Positions 20,381 to 32,500 of a stretch of 64,000 nt of DNA are shown piece after piece. The stretch's first letter is position 1; each line of letters starts with the position of its first letter. The notes below the pieces were generated by a model, which saw only the letters and a list, made by a program, of their open reading frames with translations, searched no databases and was not told where the DNA came from. This DNA is from Anthostomella pinea. Its lineage: Eukaryota; Ascomycota; Sordariomycetes; Xylariales; Xylariaceae. The stretch is from NCBI GenBank assembly GCA_963556695.1, contig CAUWAG010000006.1, positions 372,001-436,000 of the forward strand. The letters run 5' to 3'. The translations under genes were made by a program, and so were the position numbers.

Positions 20381-21123
20381 ATGGGAAAGGTTCACGGTAA
20401 GTCTACTTCGAAGCACGAAGAGAGAAGATGCGCAGACGAGGGCATCCAGCAGGACCCATGCGTCATCGGAACGACAGCCACCTGGCAAGAAAGACTGCTG
20501 ACATGCTCCTCCAGGCTCCCTCGCTCGTGCCGGTAAGGTGAAGAGTCAGACACCAAGTAAGTCGACACCGCAGGTGCACCCCGAAGTACCCATCAGTATC
20601 ACTCGACAATCGCGACGAGGAAGCGCAAGGCAGTTGTGAGAGGACCAACGACCAAAATTAATCGAACAACACTTGCCGCCGACTACCATTCGACCTTCGC
20701 CACCCGTAGTGGCAACCTAGTCCTTCGAGGCAAACCAGTCCGTCAATATACTCGACCGAGCAGCGTTTCCTCCGTCACGATTATAGCTCTAGCTCTCCGA
20801 ATCATGGTCATCACGGATCGCAGACTGCGGCTGACATAATGATACAGAGGTTGAGAAGCAAGAGAAGAGCAAGGTCCCCAAGGTACATAGCCCCTCTCAA
20901 TTTTGTAGCCCTCCATGGGCTTGATATCTTCAAGTCTCAAAAACGACATGCTAACATGCACACAAGGGCCGCGCGAAGAAGAGACTCGTATACACCCGTC
21001 GCTTCGTAAACGTCACCCTCACCGGTGGCAAGAGAAAGGTAATTCTTGGCCTCGAGACTTGGCTGCCCTCTGAATGCGATGCTAACCCCACCATAGATGA
21101 ACCCCAACCCTGGCGCGGCCTAA
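20381..21123 (+). CDS. rps30: 40S ribosomal protein eS30
   Basis: Five exons (20381..20396, 20515..20556, 20848..20882, 20967..21038, 21097..21123) encode 63 residues. The protein begins MGKVHGSLARAGKVKSQTPK, continues VEKQEKSKVPKGRAKKR and VYTRRFVNVTLTGGKRK, and ends MNPNPGAA; this is an unmistakable eS30 sequence. As in other fungi it is not fused to the ubiquitin-like domain found in animals. It is a basic component of the small ribosomal subunit near the decoding centre. Four introns (118, 290, 84 and 58 nt) in 63 codons is dense, and the first exon codes only five residues plus one base, the usual arrangement for fungal ribosomal-protein genes. Intron 2 showed no clear snoRNA boxes. Confidence 0.95.
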
Positions 21124-22209
21124 GCGCAGAACGATGTCCCACCTCGAGAGAGCAGCCGACGATATGGCCGGGAGGTATGGAAGGCGATGGACGAGTACAT
21201 ACTCGAGCAGTGTCCTACTCTGAGCACCTACCTCTAGGACGTATTGCAGACAACGACAACAACCTGCTCGAGCACCTTTGGAACCCATGAAAGGAAGAAG
21301 AACGTGTGGCTGTGGATATGGCCTGGCTTTTACATCGTCGTTAAGGAGTCATGGCATCATCTTTCAGGCTTGGTCATAGGCCCAAGCCTCGTGTCTGTAA
21401 TTGCGCAGGTATCGCCTGGTAAGGCACCAAAAAAATCAGGAGATCAGCAATTATCTCTGCAACAGATGCTTGTCCTCTACCGTGATTGTCCTACATTGGC
21501 ACCTTCGGCATTTCAAGTCTTCTCGTAAGCTGCCATCCGAATGCGCCGTTCCTGTCCATGCGACGTTTGGTGCTTCAATATCTGACTGTACCTCTTGAAG
21601 CATCCCCCGCGAGCACTCGTGGGTCGCAGAGGCGGTCACTTTGCGAGACCATCGCGACTTTCCTGTTTGGTTCGGTACGTTGGCCGCAGCTTCATCCATA
21701 TCGTGAACGGTTCCCGGTATACGTTAGTATGAGCTTGACCTGTTCTGCCTTTCAGAATTGTGGTACTATGAGAACATGCTAGCTAGCCACCCCAACAATC
21801 CTGCGTCGAACTGCCGGATAATATGGAAACCTGCTGACTATGTCTTCGTTTCGGTTTCACTCGTTGCGTGCTCAACGACGACCTAGTGGCCTGCCCTATC
21901 TCCAGGCCACTGTCACGCCATCATAATATCGACTACATGCTGCACCCCTGGATGCTTCGATGACGGCTCGTATCACGCGCATGACCTTTATCAAGGGATT
22001 TTCCATGCGCTATGTGATACCAGGCCATCTCCTCTCGGGCTCTCACGACATTTGCTCCCTAGCCTCGTAGCGTAGAACGTCCAGTCACCTGGCCTTTGAC
22101 GGCTCAGAAGCTCTGACATCTATCTAGTCAGCAGTCTGGTCTCCAGTGTCGTGCAAGAATCACATGGGTCGTCATCAACCCGAGGAGTGGGTACCTTGGC
22201 ATCAATGTC
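21124..22209. other. 3' flank of eS30 and unresolved sequence
   Basis: About 1.1 kb with normal base composition, but only short, unconvincing open frames. It leads into a broken gene on the minus strand. Confidence 0.4.
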
Positions 22210-22604
22210 TCAGCTGCTCGGTTTCATGCACTCGTTCAATGTAATATGCTCCTCTGACCTGGCTTGGAGTCTGCTACCAAAGTGACCATACCGCGGCGAC
22301 TCACTGGATAGTTCGACGTAGGGATATACGGGTCCTGCAAACTCAAAGCTCTCGGTGAAATCCTCAGGGACCGCCCTCAACCTGGACCCAGCGTCGTCGT
22401 ATGTCGCATCCTACGGAAACATAGAGACAGTAAGAGGTTATTGAAGGCAGTGCGACATATAAGGGAGGATCTACAATGTTGAAGTAGACATGGAGAGCTT
22501 CCGGCACTCAAGAACGAAGATACCGAGGACCTGCTGCCATTGACGAGGGGCGACGTCAAGAATTGTCGGAATACGTGAAAATAGGCCCCTTCTCTTTTCG
22601 TCTC
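22210..22604 (-). pseudogene. broken gene of unknown family
   Basis: An exon 22410..22210 has clearly protein-like sequence (DATYDDAGSRLRAVPEDF, then GPVYPYVELSSESPRYGHFG) ending at TGA 22210. A 64-nt intron with ends GTAGAT and CCGTAG connects it in phase 0 to 22507..22475, read VPEALHVYFNI. Just upstream that frame is stopped, but the neighbouring frame reads LFSRIPTILDVAPRQWQQ and then VLGIFVLE; one missing base near 22508 would join them. No start, further exon or known domain was found. Decayed gene, or a gene with a base-calling error. Confidence 0.4.
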
Positions 22605-25600
22605 TGCCAGGCGCTGGCTTGGACTGGGGATACACCACCAAGGCAGACAGCACCATCCTTGCTGTTCTCGAGTAAAGACAGAGTACGGCTAGCCTTGAAT
22701 CCGCCCGACGCTGGGTACTAATAGGGAGTGAGAGAGCCTTGAGCAGTGACGAGTGTACGAGCATCGTGTGGGTAGCGGGGCAGGGTAAAGGTGTTAAACA
22801 TGTAAGTGTGATGCTGGTAGGACACCGGTAGTTCGCAGTCGAAGGGAACATGGAGGGTGGCAGTCGCCAGTATATCAGATGATAAAGATATATCAGATGA
22901 TAAAGATATATCAGATGATAAAGAGAGCAGTGACCTAGTCTGCTTCTCTCTCTGGCATAGGAGACTTCATGGCTCCCACCACAGTAGACATGAATATTTT
23001 CAACAATTCAGCGACCTTGAGCAAGGTGACGATTTTTCTCTCTCTCCGTTTTTTTTCCCCGTCTTTTCTTCTTTTTGGGCCATGACTGAACGCTAAAAAT
23101 GTTCTCCCTAAACCTCAACGCCATTATGGCTCCAGCAAAACCTTCGCCCTTTTGCGATGAGTCGCGAGAGCCCTGTTTTCTGACATACGAGACTAGGACT
23201 CACCAAGGAGGTACAGAAATGCTGTCTGGTAGAGAAACAGTGGGTCCTCATAGACCAGATCGTCACACTACTTGGACAGAAAACAACAATGTTGATCAAG
23301 CAGATGGACACCAAAGGGTTCAAGCTACGTCCAGAGTTAAAGAATTCATCATCATGAACATCCCGAGTCTGACTGACATTCCAGCATGGAGCTGTCATCC
23401 CTCTCTAAACTGGTACAGTCTCACGAACTCGCATTCCCCGAGCCCATGATCTGAACGGTGCGTATAAGGTAGGAAACCCACACACACACCCTAGCCATGA
23501 GGTCAGATTAATTCCGTACCTCCTCGACAGGCGTCGCCTCAGTCACCACGAGTTCTCGCCGGCGTTCAGATCTCCAACGCCGCCCAGTCACGCCTCGAGA
23601 GTTGGGTTTCAAGCGAACAAAGTTCGACCGTACGAGGACAATCCCAAGGCCCCTCGAAGTCCGCGGGACACAAGTCAGACTCTCGGGCTACCATGGGTGG
23701 ACGAACCAGTTTACAAGACATCACGCATCTGCCCATGGTTAAAACAGACTTGACAGCCAGTTGGGCAGTTGGGAATGTATGCCCGTGTCGCGATCCAAGA
23801 CCGTGCAGGCAGTAATCGGTAACTTAGAGCCACAACACCAACTACGCAGTCCTTCCCTCTCCCAGTCCAGCCCACGTCGTGCCGCCCCCTTTCTCACACC
23901 CAATTTACATCAAAGGGCAAGCTGGAAGAAACGGTATCATACTCCCGCAACTCCCCACCCGGGTCAAACTAGTTCCAATGTCATCCATACGGCCAGCAAT
24001 TCTATATATCCTTCCCTCCGCTTGTCCATCCTATTCCCTAACTTATCTGCAGTTGTTCAACCCCGTCCACGACAAGCAGGACTGACTCACTTGACTTCTT
24101 GCTCATCAGCGCCATTCCCCCGTCCCGTTTTCAGCCCGCCCCGGTACGCGCAAGTAAAAAGGACGTAAAAAGGATATAGAAAAGCAGCATAAGTGAACAC
24201 AAGCGCCAGACCGAAAAACGACGAGTCCTGACGTCTCTCTTCGCCCTTCGGATTCTTGGACTCAGCACACACATCCATCTAACGAGCTTTCCCCATTTTC
24301 TCGATACTCGTCGCCTTTCCGTCATATTTCCATTGCAGCAATTATAAGTTGTTAGACTACTAGCTACTGAAAACTCATAAAGGGATATCGATAGAAGTAG
24401 TGCAAAACGACACGTCGTCAGTCCTAAAGAATGGAATAGAACCAACAGATTACATCACGCAACCACCTTCACTCCGCGTCGGACAGACAGACAGACCATC
24501 TCGGGACAAGTGCTCTCTCTCATGTATTGTTGACGGAGTCTACCTGGGCGAGGTAGTTAGTCAGCCCTCCAATCCATACACCAGCTGTCAGCCCTGAGCC
24601 ATGAGCCATGGTTGTGTGACAAGCCAGCAACACGCAAGTAGACAGACAGTTAGCTCGCGTGCTGCTGGCGGGCTGGTTGGCTGTTCTCTCTGCTCTGCTC
24701 CGGCATTGTCCCGGCTCTTTATTCTCGACACATGAGCAACCGAAGGTGCATATATATGCTGCGATGCTCGGGGGTAAGTAACTACCCGTGTTATGGCCTA
24801 CTCCCAGGGTCCATTCCTCGTATAGAACCCACTAAGTCTCTATCTTGAAAATCATGACCATAACACACCTTCCTGTCTTTCTCTCTTACCCGCACCATAT
24901 CTAATCCCCAATAACGAAACGAGACAGCAAACACACGAAGCATCAGACAAAGCGGAATACCCAGCAAAATCCCAGTGTAATGAACTTGTCAGAAACAGTG
25001 GTACTCGATTCCCGACGGCTCACATCTCATCTGCATCTACATCTACAATGGTTGAATCAAACAAGCAGACAGGTATCGCAGCAAGTGTACAGAGCATGGT
25101 AGGCAAGGCAGTTATTATTCATCCAACTGCGAAAACCCGCAGCATCATGACAGGATCGCAGGGTGGCAGTAAAGCAAGCGTATCAGCATCACCCCTCTCC
25201 TCCCCTCACCCCTCTCTGGTCTCAGGACCAGCGCCCGCTCAACATGGCGCAGCAGCGGCACCCTCGCGCCTGTTGCCGTTGTTGAGGTCCAGATAGCCAT
25301 ACCCATCACCCAAGCCAGCAGCCGTGCTTTCCGCGAAATGGCTCTTGCTTCACATCAACAGTTCCCAACCGGAACTACCGCATAGCCACGTCTACAAACA
25401 ACTGCAACAATTGGTATGAATTCCCTCCTCTACAAAATCCCAAGTTGAGCGCAAAACCCTGGCCGCCGATCGATGGAAGTATAGAACTCCGAACGATTTG
25501 GCGAATCATGAATGTTTCGTTCCACCCGGTGGTTTCGTTCGTATCGATTCTCGTAGACCTCCTTCGCCGTTCACCCGTGAGGTTAATCGTGTTGAGCCTC

Positions 25601-26291
25601 GCGAGCGTGCTTCCGTGGATAATGAACGTTGTTCGAGGCGGCAAGTCTTAGCACTCGATAGAAGAGCAGCACATTGCGAGACATGTAAACGTGTAACTTC
25701 ATGACAGACCAGTTCCAAGCTGACGCGATATGACGGAACGCCAGGCTAAAAGTACTGGTCTCAAATGCAGATGGTACGAGATAATAGTATATGTCGGTAG
25801 GCGATGCGATAATCTTCGGCACAGAAGCAACCATCGAGCCTCTGCGGGCCCTGTCCAGTCTATTGTGTAAGCCGCTCTCAATAGGAGCCGGACGTCGCCC
25901 TTGAGATAATCACGCGCGTGGAAATGGTCGAAAAGAAACCGGACCCTCAAGAGACTAGTTGGGAAGCCTCTAGTATGCCGGATAATTGGTATCAAAAATT
26001 GTCGCTGGATCAAAAACAAGATATTAGACATATCGACGTTGTGATGTGTACGATGTCGTATTTCCGTCTCTCGTTGTAGAGCGGAAGCCCGACGACCGGC
26101 TGTTGGGCAGGAAAGACAGCCGTCCTGGGTAATGATGCGCGCTCAAAATCAGATAACCTCCAGACCGAGACCCGTCATACCCGCTGCAGTGATTCATGCG
26201 TCGCCAGGTCGTATCGATACAAGTTCGTCTCCAGGCACCAGTAGTCACTAGGTGCATACTCCGTCGTAAGGTGCGCTCCCATGTCGTATGT
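22605..26291. other. 3.7 kb without a resolvable gene
   Basis: Holds a short tandem repeat (22871-22924), a stretch around 23409-23816 where several frames are open for about 100 codons without a start, an (AC)n tract near 23478, and random-looking short frames up to 26290. The last several hundred bases are probably the 3' untranslated region of areA. Confidence 0.4.
22871..22924. repeat. 18-bp tandem repeat, three units
   Basis: Three perfect copies of TATATCAGATGATAAAGA in direct array, followed by a partial fourth (GAGAG). The array holds GATAA in every unit, as GATGATAAAG. Confidence 0.9.
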
Positions 26292-29200
26292 TTAAAGACT
26301 CATCGTCAACCATTCCCATTCCTGCGGTCCAGCTCCAGCGCCCGCGTTCATCAATCCGTTCAGAGGCACACCCGGCATTCCCGGCATATTGGGCGCCATC
26401 ATTGGTCTTTGGGTCATGCCAAAGCCATTGGCGAGACCTAGGTTTCCAGGATTCTGCATGTTGATGAAACCGCTTGAAGAGCCGACAGACGGAGCGGCTT
26501 CGTTCGACCCAGTCGAGTTCTCGGGACTGTCGACGTCCATACCACCAGATGACTCGTTTGCACCAGCACTCTTGCTGCTACGCCGTTGGCGTTTCGAGGA
26601 GCCTGAAGAGCCAGAGTTGGCAATGCTGCGCGGTAGTGATGCAGCCCCAGGTCCTGGGGTGTTCTTAGGGGGAGCCGCTGCGATCGGGACTACGCCTTTC
26701 CCACCCACGGCGCCAGTCGCTGAGCCTGCATAACTGCCTGGTGTACTGCCTGCCGTGTTCCCACCGGAACCAGCGGCACTAGCTGGACTTTCCACTTCGT
26801 TGACACTGCTGGCTCGGTTCGTTGCTGGAGGAGTGGTTGCTTGTGCTGCGTTGGTCGATGCAGATACGGCCAACGTCGAATTCTTCCGCGACACAGGCCC
26901 AGAGGCTGTGGCCGGTGCATTGGCGGCGCTATTCTTTTTCGATGCTCTAGTACTCGTCCCAACGATTGGCAGACTCGAACCCGAGCCGCGGTTCCGCTTC
27001 TTGATGACATCAGTCTTCAAGCTCAACGGTCGAACGACACCGTGCAGCTTCAGGAAAAGCCCGCAGGCGTTACAGAGGGGTTGACCCTCGGGATTGCGCC
27101 GCCAAAGTGGTGTTGTCTGTGTAAAACAGTTAGTACAGGTGGTAGGAGCGCCTCCATCCCCTTGGTTCGCCGCAGCAGCTTGCAGATTACTTGTCGAGCC
27201 GTGTTTAGAGCCAGGTGGAGAAGCTGGACGACTGGGCGCGACAGATGAGTATCCAGACAGGTTTCCTGATGCGTCTGGCGGTGGTGAGTTGGCATCCGAC
27301 AGGGCCATCCTGTCGAAGGGGTTGCCGCGACCGCCCATGGGTGTCGAGGTTGTGCGCGGGATCTTTTGCCGTCTGTCGCTAGACGTCGTGCGAAACGATT
27401 GGGATCGTGGCAGGTTCCCTTGACTATCCCAGTCACCGGACTCGACATAGTCGGTTGTTGTACCTCCAATCGTCACCTGCTTCCGAGGCCGACCACCGGG
27501 GTAACGAGCGGCCTGCGTGCTGAACCGACCCGGCAACGAGGCATCCCATCCCAAGGGGTTGGTACTGCTCATATCCATGCCCGGCTCATCACCTGGCGAA
27601 AAGCCTTGGTGCACCCCCATGTTACGGTCCGCAAATGCGCTCCCCTCCTCATCCTCATTATCCGAGTCGGCCCCAAAAGTGAACATACTCTCGTGCATCA
27701 TGCCGACGCCAGGCGAACGGGCTGGATGGTCGGGCTGAAAGACCTGGCTTGGATCGACGTGGCCAAAGTTGGGAGCCGAGGTAAATGCAGAGGACAGGTC
27801 GGCGCCGCTGGAGGCAGGATGGAACATGGAATTGCCATTGGAGTGATACATGAACTGTTGACCCATCTGGTTACCCATCGACCCAGGGCCTTGGTGGAAA
27901 CCCTGTTGCCGCTGATGGCGCATATCCATGGAACCGAAGAACATGCTCTCATTTTCGGCCATGGGATGCGGCGTCGAGACGGTAGACTGATAGGCGGATC
28001 CCGGGGGAGAGTAGTAGTCGGGACCATTCATCGACCCCGAGGGGTTGCCGCGATGGTTGTACATATTGGAGAAAGGGCCGTGGGGAACCATAGGCGACGT
28101 CGACGGCGAGAAGGAGAAGTTCTGCTGGTATGGCCCGGCCGATGTGATGATGGGGTCATTCTCCATCTGGAAGGTGTCAAGTGGGAAAGGAAGAGCGCCA
28201 GGATGCTGGTGCATGTGTGCTGGGCCGTTGTGGTGAGAGTGAGAGGTGTCCAGAGAATACTCATGCAGATCAGAGTCGGCGTCCAGCTCATTAGCAACAG
28301 CACTGCTGTTGAGAGCGGAAACATGAGGGGAGAAGTCGGCGGGACGCTTCAGGTTGCGAGTCTGGCGGCGGGTTAGTCTATCTATAGAGTACACTCCATG
28401 TACGGTATCCGCAGCTCGAGATAACGTGGCAGCGTGGGTGGGTGAGGGCGGATAAGGAAAAAGCAAGGGCATCTGAGAGGATTCGCCTCGGCAGGCAAAT
28501 CACCCAGGCCAGGCCAGGCCAAACATAGAAACATCGAAACATAGACGATAGGCAACCGGCAATTGAACTACAGGTACTCACTCGTCTCTCGTCGATGCTC
28601 GTCTTTCGGTGATGGCGGGTGATGTAGCCAAACTCATCCTGGTTTCTCTGGTGAGGAGGCACGGGCACCGATTGGGGGACGAAGTGCTGCGCCGACGTCT
28701 TGCGGGACTTGATCGGTATTGCCGCCGCCGTGGTGTGAGTGTGAGTATTCGATCTCTCCCCCTCCTGCTTGATCATCTCGGGCGAGGGCGTCAGTCCCGC
28801 GGGAGTCGCCACATTCTCAGCAAAAATGAAGTCATCTAGGTTCATGGGATCTGCCTGCAGAAGGCTTTGGTCCGAGGTTTTTCTAAGTTGCGCAATGCCG
28901 CTGGGCGCATTCGCATTCGCATTTGCAGCAGGGCTTGCTGCCGCGTTGCTGCTGCTGCTGCTGCTGCTGTTACCGGACTGGCGAGCAGCCATACTAGAGG
29001 GTCGGTCAGATTTGCGATGCGCACGCTGGCACTCACGTAACGTACCTGGCGTCGTCGTCCTGTTTCCGCTGCTTTCGCATGTTGGTATGCATCATGCGCC
29101 ATGTCAGGTTCTCCATGCGCTCCTGGCAGGGCAGGCTCTGCTTCGTCTTGCTGAAGAACTTCCAGATCTGGGTCGCCAGCGGATCGCTCTGCTGCATCTG

Positions 29201-29518
29201 CTCTATGCTCTCGTTCGTGCCGGACAATACGCCCTCTAGACTCGGATGAGCCGAGGCCTGGAGCAAGTCGAAGCGGGCGACATTGTCGTGTTTCGCAAGG
29301 TCCAAGTTGAGTTCGTGCATGCGCAAATCGCCGGGGCTGCTGTCGTCGCCGATCCTGTTGGTCAACTGCGAAATTTCGGCGTCGTATGTTCCGTCGGCGG
29401 CCGTGCCGGTCGAGTCGAAGGGTCTTCGAGGGAAGCGAAAGTCGTGCTCTGTTGTCGTGGGATCCATCATGTGTGAGGGACTCGAGGTCGCGGTCGGGGA
29501 CGATGTGCTGGCGGTCAT
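26292..29518 (-). CDS. areA: AreA/NIT2 nitrogen GATA transcription factor
   Basis: Exons 29518..29046, 28993..28582 and 28361..26292 give 984 residues, about the usual AreA length. Markers in order: [19 protein letters not shown] near the N-terminus; the conserved [20 protein letters not shown] block (DUF1752 type, about residues 130-150); [10 protein letters not shown]; a Ser/Thr/Pro-rich activation region; and one GATA zinc finger near residues 704-728 (CTNC, 17 residues, [14 protein letters not shown] in the loop) followed by [12 protein letters not shown]. The extreme C-terminus EWEWLTMSL is the segment that binds the NmrA co-repressor in Aspergillus and Neurospora. The factor activates nitrogen-source genes when ammonium or glutamine is low. 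A poly-Ser tract lies at the start of exon 2. Introns are 52 and 220 nt. The start ATG 29518 follows a stretch without earlier in-frame ATG. Confidence 0.95.
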
Positions 29519-32500
29519 GTCGCACAATTACAAAGTAAAAGGAAACGGACCTCCTCTTCTCGGCGACTCGTGGTGGTGCGAGCAAGCCCAGTGTTTGAAT
29601 GACCGAGTGGTCGAGTGGTCGGGTTGGGCAATGGGGGGAGCTGCCTGCCCTCGTATTACAGGTCAAAGGTGTTTCCCCACGTTCCAAGGTTCGGCTGACA
29701 GCCGTTCCTTCGCAAGCCGAGCGCTGCTGCCAGAGTTCGCTTCCAGTCTCTAAAAGCCCCGCAGGTTTGAAAAGGGCAGTCAGTATTGCGCGGGATGTGA
29801 ATATCCTAGAGAGGTAGAGCCGTGGGTTGTGACTCTTAAGCAAGTTCGACACTTGGAACTGACTGTGCCCGTGGAGCAGAGTCGGAGGTGGGTGGTGATG
29901 TATGACTATGATCACTCCCTCGCTCGTCATGCACACACTTTCACACGCTCTGTCTCTCTCACTGTCGGGGTTTGTGGAGGGCAGCAGGGCAGCAGGGGAG
30001 GGGAGGAGCGGCGGCGGCGGCAGAGCAGAAGCGGCAAAGCTCACAAGCAAAGTCGCAATGACGGACCAGGCTGCCAGGTAGGGTGTAGGCAGAGGCAGAG
30101 GCTACCTAGTCTAGCACTAAGCAGAGCAGAGTCCCCAGTCGCTCGCGATCACAATGTCCGGGCTGTGAGTGGGCGGCCGACAGTGGATAGGCTGGTCAGT
30201 GGTTGCCCAGGGCTTGGCTCGGCTCTGCTTCAGTGCTTGACTTGTGAAGTTGGGGGTGCGCCGCGGTGGAGGTGAGGATGGCTGGCTACTAGCTACGAGT
30301 CCTACAAGGTATAACAATGCTTGTAACTGTTGTAATGTGGTGCGTCCCCGGTGAAAAGGGACAAGGGGGCCACTTGGCTGCTTGGACGACGTACGCCGTC
30401 TGGGTTCTCCGGTCCAGGCTCCTCGTCGTGGACCTCGTGCTAGAGTCTAGAGAGCTACCCTAGACTGTTATGGCTGGAAGGGCCGCAACCAATAGGCCCT
30501 ACTGTAGGGACGCTCGTCTGGAGGCTGGCGATGTGCTGGGCCGATCTGGATTTCTTAGAAGAGTGCGTTCGGCCAATCCCACGCCGACAATTGCAAGTTG
30601 CTGCTTCCAATGCTTGACTGCCAGACTGCTTGGATCGAAGACCGTCTCCGCACGAGTCTACAGCATGCAGCTGAAGCGAGTGCAGCTGGAGGTGTGCATG
30701 TCGCGCGAAGAGGGGACGAGGAGGGGACGAGGGGAGCGAGGGGGACGAGGGGTGGATATTGCCATTACCAGGTGGGGTGGGGGTGCGGGTGGTATGGAGT
30801 GGGGGGGAACGATGTCGCTCCTCGGCGGTTGTATTGGTTATTAGGTAGTACATTAGCGTCTTGTCATGTCACTCTCGCTGTACCTTCTACTTCCCGTCAT
30901 CAGAGTCCCGACGACTATTACCCAGCACCCAGCACTGTATATCTTTTACATGGCATCGATCATGGATCATCCATCGAAGACCTAACAACAACAAAACAAC
31001 AACAACCCACGTCAAGCTCGAGGATGGAATGAGAGAATTCAAGCTGAAACCCCCCTTGTATTATTAGGCAGTCCCGTGACTCTGGTCGGGACTAGGGCGA
31101 ACTACTCGAAATACTCCTGGTTATTATTAGTGCAGCGAAGGAACATGTCGGTGTTCGAAATCGGTCAGGAGGGCTCCTGCAACTGGCAGCTGGTTTCCTA
31201 TTCTAGCAGTAGGCAGCGCTGCCCATTTGTGTGATGGATGTATGAGTCGCGCACTTCTAATAAATCAAACACTCTCTCTGTCACAAGTGATGTGAGCAAA
31301 TAGGCACAACTAGCATGTGCCACGTTCGCCGGCGAAACTGTACGTTACAAGTAGAACTGATGGTTTGATTCTTGAAGAGAGGACACGGTCGGGACCGACG
31401 TTTGGACGGGGCGAGTTGTTAGCGGTCCTCAGGCTTCAGCAGTCGACAACTTGTCAACTTGTCCGCAGGTAAGGCTGACCTGTGTTTCCGACTGTACCCG
31501 AGCCGTACCAACTCCCTCCATCCCTCCATCCATCCATCAACAAGAACATTGATGAATGTTCTTCCATGTCTGCAATCGTCCAGACTCCAGACTCCAGACC
31601 CCACGGTGCCGAGGCAACGCTATTGTCCATTGTCTGCTGCCGTCTATTGTTGGATCTAACTCACCACTTGGCAGAGACCGTCAACGAGTCACGGGGGAAG
31701 TCTTTTGACGTTTGGCTGGCACGTGGCTGGCCCACGGACAGCTCTCTGCATCACTGGTGTTGCGCCGGTCATGTCGCAGATTCGCGCGTTGCAAGGAGAC
31801 ACGCTGCTCAGAAATTAGCCGGCTCGATATGCATCGTTGGGAAGGTCTGCGTTGATCGCTCAGCCTTGTTGTTGACCTAGGACTGCAGCACGTGGAATAA
31901 TGCGACCGACGTGGCCATGCCTTCTAGAAGCTTTCCCATCGGCCATCCATCATCATGTGCCATCTGCCAACCTTGGAACGCCGGAAGCCAATAAGGAATA
32001 AGGGTGTGAACGGGCGTGGGCCCGAGTACTGTCGACCTCATCCAACACGAGTCTCGAGAGTTCATCCCGCGCTTGAAAACAGAGAAGGTTACATTTCGCT
32101 CATGACGTTTCTTTCCATTTGGGAACTCAGGTCGTCTCGACTTGACAACTTGCTCTGGAGTCCTCGCGAATCCTGGTCAATTGCAGGCATGCCGCCCTGA
32201 ACTGCTGACATCCCGCGCCGCCAAGAGCATGTGCCATGGGGGAGCAAGCCACACACGGGACTTCCGTAATGACTCGGAATAATGATAATTTGCGCGACCG
32301 TTGCATGTTTCTCTTGTGGTTATTAGAGCTGTTGTGGTTAGAGAGACCTAGATAGACCGTGGTCACACGCACTGCACTGGTGCCAGTCCGGTGGTACTCT
32401 CCAAGCCTTGAGACCAAGACAGTAGTTTCCGAAGAGGAGACGTTGTGCTTCGTCACCGAAAGCAGCCATGCGGTTGTCCAGGTCTTCCTTCCAGTGTCCA

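Noticed and set aside
22857..23096. Open frame containing a repeated SDDKDI peptide
   Set aside because: It starts without ATG, is made by the 18-bp tandem repeat, and continues as random sequence.
27366..28376. 336-codon plus-strand open frame
   Set aside because: Antisense shadow of areA exon 3, no start context or domain.
28842..30050. 402-codon minus-strand open frame overlapping areA
   Set aside because: Off-frame reading of areA exons 1-2 plus leader; Arg-rich, low complexity and without splice logic.
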